A DNA stretch of 64,000 nucleotides from Streptomyces sp. CNH099 (GTDB lineage: Bacteria > Actinomycetota > Actinomycetes > Streptomycetales > Streptomycetaceae). The notes beneath the pieces were generated by a model that made no database searches, was not told the origin of the DNA, and saw only the letters and a list, made by a program, of their open reading frames with translations. Every line of letters starts with the position of its first letter. Positions within the stretch are counted from its first letter, which is position 1. Position numbers and translations under genes: made by a program. Shown one piece after another: positions 35,883 through 43,802 of the stretch. The DNA lies in the NCBI GenBank assembly GCA_000514715.1, contig AZWL01000007.1, positions 1 to 64,000 on the forward strand. Direction: 5' to 3'.

Positions 35883-36433
35883 CCAGCGGAATACACGACA
35901 CCGGACAGATCACCCGCGAACCGGGCACGGAGACGGCCGTTCTGGCCGGGGGGTGCTTCTGGGGCATGGAGGATCTCATCCGCCGGCAGCCAGGGGTGCT
36001 GGCCACCCGTGTCGGATACACCGGCGGCGAGAACGATCACGCGACGTACCGCAACCACCCGGGCCATGCCGAAGCCGTCGAGATCATGTTCGACCCGGCG
36101 CGGACGACCTACCGTGACATCCTGGCGTTCTTCTTCCAGATCCACGACCCGTCGACCCTGAACCGCCAGGGCAACGACGTCGGCACGAGCTACCGGTCGG
36201 CGATCTTCCCGCTCACCCCCGAACAGGAGAAGGTCGCCCGCGACACGATCGCGGACGTGGACGCGTCGGGGTTGTGGCCGGGCAAGGCGGTCACGACCAT
36301 CGAGCCCGCCGGCCCGTTCTGGGAGGCCGAGCCCGAGCACCAGGACTATCTGATCACCTACCCGAACGGCTACACCTGCCACTTCCCGCGGCCGGACTGG
36401 GTACTGCCCGCACACACCGCAACCACAGGCTGA
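35879..36433 (+). CDS. msrA: Peptide-methionine (S)-S-oxide reductase
   Basis: Reduces methionine S-sulfoxide. It is 184 aa, with the catalytic Cys26 in GGCFWGMED and the conserved [16 protein letters not shown] and [23 protein letters not shown] blocks. There are few C-terminal Cys residues, so recycling probably uses an external thiol. The ATG overlaps the msrB stop (ATGA), and a 21-bp hairpin ends the operon. Confidence 0.96.
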   Translation: MTSGIHDTGQITREPGTETAVLAGGCFWGMEDLIRRQPGVLATRVGYTGGENDHATYRNHPGHAEAVEIMFDPARTTYRDILAFFFQIHDPSTLNRQGNDVGTSYRSAIFPLTPEQEKVARDTIADVDASGLWPGKAVTTIEPAGPFWEAEPEHQDYLITYPNGYTCHFPRPDWVLPAHTATTG

Positions 36434-36444
36434 CGGCTCACCAA

Positions 36445-36490
36445 CGGTGCGGGCGGGGCCATCGCCGAAGCGATGGCCCCGCCCGCACCG
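36445..36490 (+). terminator. Very strong hairpin terminator after msrA
   Basis: A perfect 21-bp stem (36445-36465 with 36470-36490) closed by a CGAA loop begins 12 bases after the msrA stop. It is the longest perfect stem noted in the window. Confidence 0.88.
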
Positions 36491-36700
36491 ATTCACTGGC
36501 GGGCGCCCTCGACCGCGTAGCCGGGCGACCGAACCTGAGCCGGACCTGCGCACGCATCCGCGAACGCGTCCGGGGCGACCGCACCGCAGCCGCGTAGCGC
36601 TTGGCGGCGGCTGCGCCTATGGAGCGTTCTGCCCGTTTGATGTCGCATTGGGAGTGGCACACGATGGTGTGATCCGCCTACGAAGCCGACAGGAGGCGCC

Positions 36701-37024
36701 ATGCCGAGTGGGTCCAGCCAGAAGCGGGAACGTCAGTACGAGCACATCAAGGAGGGCGCGCAGAAGCGCGGCACCGGCACGCGGCGGGCGAAAGAGATCG
36801 CCGCCCGCACGGTGAACAAGGAGCGCGCCCGCACCGGCGAGGCACGCACCGCCAGCCGTGCCTCCACCAAGGACATCTCCTCCGGCCGCAGGGGCGGCCT
36901 GCGCTCCCACTCGGGCCCCGGCGGGCCCACCTACGACCAGCTCTACGCGGAAGCCCGCCGCCGCGGCATCCACGGCCGCTCGTCCATGAACAAGGCCCAG
37001 CTCAAGCGCACGCTCGGGCGCTGA
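36701..37024 (+). CDS. Small basic protein of the actinobacterial 'plasmid stabilization' type
   Basis: A 107-residue, strongly charged protein (KRERQYEHIKEGAQKRG, RRAKEIAARTVNKERARTGE). The C-terminus resembles the Rho-N/SAP-like helical module (TYDQLYAEARRRGIHGRSSMNKAQLKRTLG), a fold that often contacts nucleic acid. Homologues are widely annotated as plasmid stabilization proteins although they are chromosomal and no toxin partner is present here. GGAGG precedes ATG 36701. It stands alone after the msr terminator. A nucleoid or stress-related role is possible; the function is unknown. Confidence 0.82.
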   Translation: MPSGSSQKRERQYEHIKEGAQKRGTGTRRAKEIAARTVNKERARTGEARTASRASTKDISSGRRGGLRSHSGPGGPTYDQLYAEARRRGIHGRSSMNKAQLKRTLGR

Positions 37025-37277
37025 GAGCCCTCAGCCGGACGTCGGCCCACCCGGACAGCCGATCGGCGATCCCGCTCTGCGATTTCGTCCGAGTGGGCGG
37101 AAAGGATGGTCTGCCTGACACCGGCCTGCGCCGCCACGCCCTGCATCTCGCAGAGGCACTGGCCCTCGGCCTCGACGAAGACCTGCCGCACGAGCGTCCC
37201 GAACGCCTCGCCCAGCGCCCCCCTGAGCCCTCCCGCGCGATCCGCGGGGCGCTCACCCACCATCGAAAGGCGGCGGT

Positions 37278-39101
37278 ATGCCGACCAAGGTTTCCGACTA
37301 CGTCCTGGAGCGGTTGCGTGCGTGGAAGGTCGAGCACGTCTTCGCCTATCCCGGCGACGGCATCAACGAACTTCTCGCCGCATGGGGCCGGGCGGGCAAC
37401 GAGCCCCGGTTCGTCCAGGCGCGGCACGAGGAGATGTCCGCTTTCCAGGCGGTGGGCTACGCCAAGTTCTCCGGGCGGGTGGGGGTGTGTGCCGCCACGT
37501 CCGGACCCGGTGCCATCCATCTCCTGAACGGCCTGTACGACGCCAAGCTCGACCACGTACCCGTGGTCGCGATCGTCGGGCAGACCGACCGCAGCGCCAT
37601 GGGGGGCTCCTACCAGCAGGAGGTCGACCTGCTGAGCCTCTACAAGGACGTCGCGTCCGACTTCTGCGAGATGGTCACCGTCCCGGAGCAGCTGCCCAAC
37701 GTCCTCGACCGCGCCATGCGCACCGCCATCGCCCGCCGCACCGTCACCGCCCTCATCATCCCGGCCGACGTACAGGACCTCGACTACTCCGCGCCCGAGC
37801 ACGCGTTCAAGATGGTGCCCTCCAGCCTGGACATGTCGAACTCCGCGCCCGTCCCGGCCGACCCCGACATCGAACGCGCGGCGGAGTTGCTCAACGCGGG
37901 TGAGAGGGTCGCGATCCTCGTCGGCCAGGGCGCGCGCGGCGCCCGGCGGGAGGTCATGGAGACCGCCGACCGGCTGGGTGCCGGCGTGGCCAAGGCGCTC
38001 CTCGGCAAGGACGTCCTCGACGACGAACTCCCCTACGTCACCGGGGCGATCGGCCTGCTGGGCACCCGGCCCTCGTACGAGCTGATGCAGGACTGCGACA
38101 CCCTGCTGGTCATCGGCTCCAGCTTCCCCTACTCCCAGTTCCTCCCCGAGTACGGCCAAGCGCGCGCCGTGCAGATCGACGTCGACGCGCACATGGTCGG
38201 CCTGCGCTACCCCTTCGAGATCAACCTCGTCGGCGACGCCCGCACCACCCTCCAAAGGCTCCTCCCGCACCTGCGGCATGCCGGGGACGGCGACTGGCGC
38301 AAGAAGATCGAGCAGGACACCGCCCGCTGGTGGGAGGTCATGGAGCGCCGCGCCGCGGTCGACGCCGACCCGATCAACCCCGAACACGTCGCACACACCC
38401 TCAACGCCCTGCTGCCCGAGGACGTCATCCTCACCGCGGACTCCGGCTCCGCCGCCAACTGGTACGCCCGCCACCTGCGGATGCGTGACGGCATGCGCGG
38501 ATCGCTGTCCGGCACCCTGGCCACCATGGGCCCCGGTGTCCCCTACGCCATCGGCGCCAAGTTCGCCCACGGCGACCGGCCCGCGATCGCCCTGGTCGGC
38601 GACGGCGCGATGCAGATGAACGGCCTCGCCGAACTGATCACGATCCGCAAGTACTGGCAGGACTGGGAAGACCCCCGCCTGATCGTGGCCGTGTTCAACA
38701 ACCACGACCTCAACCAGGTCACCTGGGAGATGCGCGCCATGAACGGCGCACCCCAGTTCCTGCCCTCGCAATCCCTGCCCGACATCCCCTACGCCGACTT
38801 CGCCCGCTCCCTCGGCCTCGGCGACCTCCGCATCGACCGGCCCGACCAGGTGCGGCACGCCTGGGAGACGGCCCTGGCCGCGGACCGGCCCTACGTCCTC
38901 GACTTCCACACCGACCCCGCCGTGCCCCCCATCCCACCCCACGCCACCCTCGACCAGATCCAGGCCGCCACGGCCTCCGTCCTCAAAGGCGACACCGACC
39001 GCACCGCCATGCTCCGCCAGGGCATCAAGTCCAAAGCCCAGGAAATGCTCCCGGGCGGTGCACGCCGGGAGAACCGGCCGGACGCCGACGGGGATCAGTG
39101 A
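37278..39101 (+). CDS. Thiamine-pyrophosphate enzyme, pyruvate oxidase/dehydrogenase (PoxB)-like
   Basis: A three-domain TPP enzyme of 607 aa related to pyruvate:quinone oxidoreductase and acetolactate synthase. The catalytic Glu is in ARHEEMSAFQAVGYA. The central domain has the ILVGQGARGAR FAD/nucleotide-like loop. The TPP/Mg motif is VGDGAMQMNGLAELITIRKYW, ending in NNHDLNQVTWE. It has no ALS small subunit beside it and keeps a C-terminal extension, which favours a PoxB-like decarboxylating role that gives acetate and reduces quinone. ATG 37278 lies downstream of GAAAGGCGG. An SDR gene follows 100 bases later. The exact substrate is not determined by sequence alone. Confidence 0.88.
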   Translation: MPTKVSDYVLERLRAWKVEHVFAYPGDGINELLAAWGRAGNEPRFVQARHEEMSAFQAVGYAKFSGRVGVCAATSGPGAIHLLNGLYDAKLDHVPVVAIVGQTDRSAMGGSYQQEVDLLSLYKDVASDFCEMVTVPEQLPNVLDRAMRTAIARRTVTALIIPADVQDLDYSAPEHAFKMVPSSLDMSNSAPVPADPDIERAAELLNAGERVAILVGQGARGARREVMETADRLGAGVAKALLGKDVLDDELPYVTGAIGLLGTRPSYELMQDCDTLLVIGSSFPYSQFLPEYGQARAVQIDVDAHMVGLRYPFEINLVGDARTTLQRLLPHLRHAGDGDWRKKIEQDTARWWEVMERRAAVDADPINPEHVAHTLNALLPEDVILTADSGSAANWYARHLRMRDGMRGSLSGTLATMGPGVPYAIGAKFAHGDRPAIALVGDGAMQMNGLAELITIRKYWQDWEDPRLIVAVFNNHDLNQVTWEMRAMNGAPQFLPSQSLPDIPYADFARSLGLGDLRIDRPDQVRHAWETALAADRPYVLDFHTDPAVPPIPPHATLDQIQAATASVLKGDTDRTAMLRQGIKSKAQEMLPGGARRENRPDADGDQ

Positions 39102-39203
39102 CGTCCGCCCCGACCGTGGAACGGCTGGAGACGGCCGTCTGCACCGTGCCCACCGACGGAGCTGAGGCGGATGGCACCCTGAGCCGGAAGCAGGAGGACG
39201 ACC

Positions 39204-40223
39204 GTGCCCGTTCACGTCGTGATCACCGGTGCCAGCGCAGGCGTCGGCAGGGCGACCGCGCGCCTGTACGCCGAACGCGGCGCGAACGTCGTCCTCGTCG
39301 CCCGCGGCCGCGCCGGACTCCGGGCCGCGGCCGACGATGTCGGGGCTCTCGGCGGCAGAGCACTCACGTATGTCGCCGACACAGCCGACGCGCGCCAGTG
39401 CGAAGCCGCGGCCGACGCCGCGGAGGAGGCCTTCGGACCGATCGACGTGTGGATCAACTGCGCCTTCACCAGCGTCTTCGCCCCGTTTCACGAGATCAGC
39501 CCCAAGGAGTACGAGCGGGTGACCGACGTGACCTACCACGGCTTCGTCAACGGCACCCGGACCGCGCTGACACGCATGCTCCCGCGCGACCACGGCACGA
39601 TCGTGCAAGTGGGCTCCGCACTCGGCGAACGGGCCGTCCCCCTGCAGTCCGCCTACTGCGGCGCCAAGCACGCCATCAACGGCTTCACCTCCACCGTGCG
39701 CACCGAGCTGCTGCACCGGCGCAGCAACGTGCACATCACCGTCGCCCAGCTACCCGCCGTCAACACCCCCCAGTTCTCATGGGTGAGAACCCGGCTTCCC
39801 AAGCACCCCGGCCCCGTCCCACCGATCTACCAGCCTGAGATCGCCGCCCGGAGCATACTCCACGCAGCCGACCACCCCAGGCGCAAGCAGTACTACATCG
39901 GCGCCAGCACCCTGGCGACCATCTGGGCCAACCGTCTCGCCCCCGCCCTCCTCGACGGCTACCTCGCCCGTACCGGCTTCGACGCCCAGCAGACCGATGA
40001 CCGGCCGACCGGCGAGAACAATCTCTTCAAGCCCGTCGACCAGCCGCCGGGCAGCGACCACGGCGCCCACGGCGTCTTCGACGACTCCTCCCACAGCCGC
40101 TCCTGGCAAGCCTCGCTCGCGCGCCGCCCGGGCCCTGCGCTGACGGGCGCGGCGCTCGCCGCCGCCGCGGCGGCGGCGGCGAGCGCACTGCGCAAGCGTC
40201 GTCACAGACCTACCGGTCGATGA
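39204..40223 (+). CDS. SDR-family oxidoreductase with C-terminal extension
   Basis: A short-chain dehydrogenase of 339 aa. The nucleotide site is ITGASAGVGRATARLYAERGA, with an R at the end of beta-2 (VARGRAGL) that favours NADP. The NNAG-equivalent is degenerate (WINCAFTSVF). The catalytic Ser and Y-x-x-x-K are VQVGSALGER and QSAYCGAKHA. After residue 240 there is an 80-100 residue tail ending in an Ala-rich segment (GAALAAAAAAAASALRKRR), a possible membrane-associating helix. GTG 39204 follows AGGAGG. Enzymes of this long form sit near stress genes in Streptomyces; the substrate is unknown. Confidence 0.87.
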   Translation: MPVHVVITGASAGVGRATARLYAERGANVVLVARGRAGLRAAADDVGALGGRALTYVADTADARQCEAAADAAEEAFGPIDVWINCAFTSVFAPFHEISPKEYERVTDVTYHGFVNGTRTALTRMLPRDHGTIVQVGSALGERAVPLQSAYCGAKHAINGFTSTVRTELLHRRSNVHITVAQLPAVNTPQFSWVRTRLPKHPGPVPPIYQPEIAARSILHAADHPRRKQYYIGASTLATIWANRLAPALLDGYLARTGFDAQQTDDRPTGENNLFKPVDQPPGSDHGAHGVFDDSSHSRSWQASLARRPGPALTGAALAAAAAAAASALRKRRHRPTGR

Positions 40224-40383
40224 GTTACCGACCGGTCCGGCATCGACCCCGCCGGTCACCGGCAGGCGCAGGAGCTGGTCGAGGCCGTACGCGACGCAGT
40301 TCCACGGCCGAAGGCCGCCGGCGAGCACGAACCTGCCGCCGGGGCAGTACGAGACGACCGGCTTCCCGGTGCTACGGAGATCC

Positions 40384-40821
40384 ATGGCGAGAGCAGCGGT
40401 ACCAGGGAGACCAGGCGACCGGCTCCGGTAGCGGATCGCCTCGGTGACGGACCGGCACGTGGAGTCCGAGACGGCCGTCACCCTGACGCTGGACCTGCCG
40501 GACCGGCCCGGGCACCTGGCCGGACAGCACGCGGACGTCGGGCTCACCGCGGAAGACGGCTGCAGCACCCAGCGCAGTTACTCGATCGCCTCGGCCCCCA
40601 ACGGCCGGACCCTGGAGCTGACGGTCCAGCGCACACCCGACGGGAGGTGTCGCCCTACCTCGTGTGGAGACAGCAGCAGACAGAGCCGGTTCTGCTGGTG
40701 GCGGGCGGATCGGGACTCGTGCCGCTCATGTCCATGGTCCGCGCCCGGGAGGCGGCCGGCAGCCGAACCCCGTTCCGGCTGCTGTACGCCGTGCGGGCGA
40801 GCCGACCTGTGGAGACCGAGA
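40384..40821 (+). pseudogene. Decayed FAD-binding (ferredoxin-NADP reductase-like) oxidoreductase
   Basis: Remnant of a flavin reductase. It starts MARAAVPGRPGDRLR, hits an in-frame TAG at 40429 (probably once a Trp TGG), and resumes as RIASVTDRHVESETAVTL and CSTQRSYSIASAP (the FAD-binding RxYS motif). At about 40645 both the frame and the content break: SPYLV joins directly to WRQQQTEPVLLVAGGSGLVPLMSMVRARE (the NAD-binding Gly-rich motif), so roughly 20 residues of the linker are gone. A nonsense codon, a deletion and a frameshift together show real decay rather than a single sequencing error. Confidence 0.8.
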
Positions 40822-40977
40822 TGACGTCCGCAGCAGCGAACGACCCCGGGGCGGACGCCGCCCGGCGCGCACCCGGCCTGGTCGCACGCTGCCAGCAGTG
40901 CGGGCGCGTCATGCTGCGTCCGACACGGACAAGGGACGCGGTATGGCTCGACATGAGCGGCGCAGCCTCCCTCGGTA
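40822..40977 (+). pseudogene. Truncated DUF6510-like zinc-ribbon remnant
   Basis: In the same frame as the second half of the decayed reductase, APGLVARCQQCGRVML and DAVWLDMSGAASL match the C-terminal half of small actinobacterial DUF6510 proteins, which usually follow such a reductase gene. The N-terminal half with the first Cys pair is missing. The frame then runs into the tRNA gene, so no proper end remains. Confidence 0.55.
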
Positions 40978-41005
40978 GAAACGATCCTTCGGGGAGAGGG
41001 GTGGG

Positions 41006-41079
41006 TGGGGCGGGTGGGACTCGAACCCACGGCCGACGGATTATGAGTCCGTTGCTCTAACCGGCTGAGCTACCGCCCC
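41006..41079 (-). tRNA. tRNA-Met (anticodon CAT)
   Basis: A 74-base cloverleaf on the minus strand. The acceptor stem pairs GGGGCGG with CCGCCCC, with discriminator A. The D-arm contains TAGCTCAGCCGGTTAGAGC. The anticodon stem-loop is ACGGA-CTCATAA-TCCGT, and the T-arm is GTGGG-TTCGAGT-CCCAC. The GGGG start and standard D-loop argue for elongator rather than initiator Met; an Ile2 tRNA with modified C34 cannot be excluded by sequence alone. CCA is not encoded. Confidence 0.92.
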
Positions 41080-41267
41080 GTACGGCGCGTCACGCACAGA
41101 TGTGCGCGCCGTCTGCCGCAGCATAGCCGCTCATACGATCTGTCGCCCGGAGACCCCGTTGCCGGAGTGGAGCCCGGGCCGCTGCGCATGCCCGGAAGGA
41201 CGCGGGAAGACCGCGTCCGGTTCCGGGACGGGCGGCGGGGCCGTGCGGGCCGTGCGGGGCAGAAAGG

Positions 41268-41295
41268 CGCGAAGGCCCCGGTCGGGGCCTTCGCG
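41268..41295 (-). terminator. Hairpin terminator of tRNA-Asn
   Basis: A perfect 12-bp stem (CGCGAAGGCCCC with GGGGCCTTCGCG) with loop GGTC lies directly downstream of tRNA-Asn on the minus strand, followed in that direction by CTTTCT. Confidence 0.85.
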
Positions 41296-41301
41296 TACCT
41301 G

Positions 41302-41374
41302 CTCCCCCGACTGGACTCGAACCAGTAACCTGCCGGTTAACAGCCGGCTGCTCTGCCGATTGAGCTACGGAGGA
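41302..41374 (-). tRNA. tRNA-Asn (anticodon GTT)
   Basis: A 73-base cloverleaf on the minus strand. The acceptor is TCCTCCG with CGGGGGA and discriminator G. The D-arm contains TAGCTCAATCGGCAGAGC. The anticodon loop is CTGTTAA between GCCGG and CCGGC, and the T-arm is ACTGG-TTCGAGT-CCAGT. CCA is not encoded. Confidence 0.95.
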
Positions 41375-41554
41375 CTGCTCCGCACGGAGGCCCTTCCGGC
41401 TCCCGGGGGGCGCTCCTGTGCTGCTCGCAATACATTAGCGCATGGCTGGGTCCGCTCCGAAATCGGTATTCACCCCTCCCCCTCCCCGGGTAGCCGTACC
41501 GGTGACGGCAGGGCGGGACAGCCCAGTCGATGTCGGCCGAGGGAAGGTGGAGAC

Positions 41555-41875
41555 ATGCGGTACCGGGTGAGCTTCGTCGTGGGGATCGCCGTCGGGTACG
41601 TCCTGGGCAGTCGGGCGGGACGTGAGCGCTACGAGCAGCTGCGGAAGGCGGCGCAGCAGTTCAGCGAGTCCCCGGCGGTGCGCAACGCGGCCGAGGCCGC
41701 GGCGCTGACCAGCCGGGACGCGGTGACCAAGGCGGCGAGTTCGATCTCCGTGAAGTTCGCGGACGTGGTGCCGGAGAACTTCGCCTCGCGCATGCACCTC
41801 CGCCACGGGAACGGGCACGCGAACGGCGGCAGCCGGCGCGAGGAGGCCGACGACTGGGGTACGACGAACACCTGA
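41555..41875 (+). CDS. Small membrane-anchored YtxH-like protein
   Basis: A 106-residue protein that begins with a short hydrophobic, glycine-zipper-like segment (MRYRVSFVVGIAVGYVLGSR). An amphipathic Ala-rich helix follows (RAGRERYEQLRKAAQQFSES), and the tail is hydrophilic and His/Gly/Arg-rich. This layout is common in actinobacterial proteins annotated as YtxH-domain or hypothetical. The Gly-x3-Gly pattern suggests membrane insertion or oligomerisation. ATG 41555 follows GGTGGAG. There is no operon partner and the function is unknown. Confidence 0.8.
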   Translation: MRYRVSFVVGIAVGYVLGSRAGRERYEQLRKAAQQFSESPAVRNAAEAAALTSRDAVTKAASSISVKFADVVPENFASRMHLRHGNGHANGGSRREEADDWGTTNT

Positions 41876-42004
41876 CCCCGGAGCAGCTGCCGGGCGAGCA
41901 CCGGTTCGAGCAGGCCCCGCCCAGATGGGCCGGATCTTGTCGGTCCCGCGGCCGAAACCGCTCCGGTGCCCGACCGGCCCAGCCGATAGGGCATCATCTG
42001 CGGC

Positions 42005-43552
42005 ATGGGGATAGTCGCCGGTCTGGACAGCTCGCCTGAAGGCACCAACATCGTCGTCTGCGACGCCGACACCGGCGCGGTACTCAAGCAGGGCTACGCC
42101 CCGCACCCCGTGCCCGAGTCCGCCGAGGCGGCGGCGCCGTACGAGGCCGATCCGCAGACGTGGCTGCTCTCCCTCGGCGAGGCCGCCGACGGCGGCCTGC
42201 TCGAAGGCGTGCAGGCCATCGGCGTCACGGCCCAGCAGCACGCGGTCATCCCGCTGGACGCCGCGGACGCGCCCGTACGCCCCGCGCTCACCGGCAACGA
42301 CAAGCGGGCCCAGGGTGCCGCCGCCGACCTCGTCGACGAGCTGGGCGGCCGGGCCGCGTGGGCCGAGGCCGTCGGCGCCGTGCCGGACGCGAAGCTGCCC
42401 GTCACCAAGCTGCGCCGGCTCGCCGCCACCGAGCCCGACCACGCCAAGCGCACCACCCAGCTGATGACCCCGCACGACTGGCTCGTCTGGCAGCTCCTCG
42501 GCAAGCCGCCCCGCCGCACCACCGACCGCGGCTCGGCCTCCACCACCGGCTACTGGTCCGCGCACGCCGGCGAGTGGCGCCGCGACCTCGTCGAGCTGGC
42601 CCTCGGCCACGAGGCGGGCCTGCCGGACGTGCTGGGCCCCGCCGAGGCCGCCGGCCGCACGCCGGAGGGGCTGCTGATCTCCGCCGGCACCGGCGAGACG
42701 ATGGCCGCCGCATTCGGCCTCGGCGTCGGCGCCGGCGACGCGGTCGTCACCCTCGGCGCCTCCGGCGCGGTCTACGCCGTCCACGACGCGGCGCTGCCCG
42801 ACGCCGGCGGCACCATCACCGCCCTCGCCGACGCCACCGGCATGCACCTGCCGGTCGTCCACACCCTCAACGCCGTACGCGCCCTGCGCGGCGCCGCCGA
42901 ACTGCAGGGCCTGGCGCCGGCCGACCTGGAGCGGCTCTCCGAGCTGGCCCTGACCTCCACGCCCGGCGCCCACGGCCTCGTACTCCTGCCGTACCTCGAC
43001 GGCGAGCGCACCCCGAACCTCCCCCAGACCGCCGGCTCCCTGCACGGCCTGCGCCGCGAGAGCATGCGCCCGGAGCACCTGGCCCGGGCCGCCTTCGAGG
43101 GCATGCTGTGCGGCCTCGCGGACGCGCTGGAGGTGCTGCGCGCCCGCGGCGTCACCGTACGCCGCGTCTTCCTCCTCGGCGCCGCGGCCGGCCTGCCGGC
43201 GGTCCAGGCGCTGGCCCCGGCCGTCTTCCAGGCGCAGGTCGTGGTCCCGGCGTCCGCCGACTACGCGGCCCTCGGCGCGGCCCGGCAGGCGGCCTGGGCG
43301 CTGGGGGCCGCGGAGGGCCGGCTGAGCGCGGAGGCGCCGCCGGTGTGGGAGACGGGGCCGCACGAGACGTTCGAGCCGGACGAGGACCTGGCGCTGGGGC
43401 AGGCGGTACGGCAGCAGTATGCGTCGGTACGGGAGTCGGTGTACCCCGGCGCGCTGACGCCTGCCGCGGGCACGGCGGGTGCGGCGGCGGCCGGCCTGGC
43501 AGGCGGCGGCGAGCCGGAGCAGGAGGCAGGACAGCAAGTCCCGCAGAGCTGA
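42005..43552 (+). CDS. FGGY-family carbohydrate kinase (xylulokinase-like)
   Basis: Phosphorylates a sugar or polyol with ATP; xylulose is the commonest substrate of this subgroup. It is 515 aa. The N-terminal ASKHA phosphate loop is GIVAGLDSSPEGTNIVV. Family blocks include GVTAQQHAVIPLD, LMTPHDWLVWQLLG, TDRGSASTTGYWS (with the catalytic Asp region), GASGAVYAV and YLDGERTPNLP. The C-terminal FGGY motif region is degenerate (FLLGAAAGLPAVQAL). No xylose isomerase or transporter is adjacent, so the substrate is uncertain. Confidence 0.88.
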   Translation: MGIVAGLDSSPEGTNIVVCDADTGAVLKQGYAPHPVPESAEAAAPYEADPQTWLLSLGEAADGGLLEGVQAIGVTAQQHAVIPLDAADAPVRPALTGNDKRAQGAAADLVDELGGRAAWAEAVGAVPDAKLPVTKLRRLAATEPDHAKRTTQLMTPHDWLVWQLLGKPPRRTTDRGSASTTGYWSAHAGEWRRDLVELALGHEAGLPDVLGPAEAAGRTPEGLLISAGTGETMAAAFGLGVGAGDAVVTLGASGAVYAVHDAALPDAGGTITALADATGMHLPVVHTLNAVRALRGAAELQGLAPADLERLSELALTSTPGAHGLVLLPYLDGERTPNLPQTAGSLHGLRRESMRPEHLARAAFEGMLCGLADALEVLRARGVTVRRVFLLGAAAGLPAVQALAPAVFQAQVVVPASADYAALGAARQAAWALGAAEGRLSAEAPPVWETGPHETFEPDEDLALGQAVRQQYASVRESVYPGALTPAAGTAGAAAAGLAGGGEPEQEAGQQVPQS

Positions 43553-43572
43553 GCGCGGGGCGGCGGGCCGCC

Positions 43573-43605
43573 CCCGCAGGCCGGGCACGGCCCGCCGCCT
43601 GCGGG
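43573..43605. terminator. Hairpin between convergent sugar kinase and phosphoesterase genes
   Basis: A 9-bp stem (CCCGCAGGC with GCCTGCGGG) with a 15-base loop lies 20 bases after the kinase stop. It could also end the long minus-strand operon, whose last gene stops at 43803. Confidence 0.55.
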
Positions 43606-43802
43606 CCGCAGGGTGGGCCTGCGGAGGGATGGGTCGCGCACATTCCCCGTACCCCGCCGCGGCGGTCGGCCGGGCAGGCCCGGCGCACCGCGTGGCGCGG
43701 CGGTGACGACAGCGCCCCCGGCTGACGCCACCCGCCGCCCCAACCCCGGGACCACCGTCCCGCCCGCACCGCGCACCCGGCGCGGCGGCAGCGCCGCCCG
43801 GC

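Noticed and set aside
37030..37210. Minus-strand fragment with VFVEAEGQCLCEMQG resembling a DUF4242-type small protein
   Set aside because: Only one short stretch looks protein-like, with no convincing start or complete domain. It could be a remnant but is not supportable as a gene.
37002..39734. 910-codon minus-strand ORF opposite the PoxB-like gene
   Set aside because: Shadow of a well-supported TPP enzyme; no motif or plausible start.
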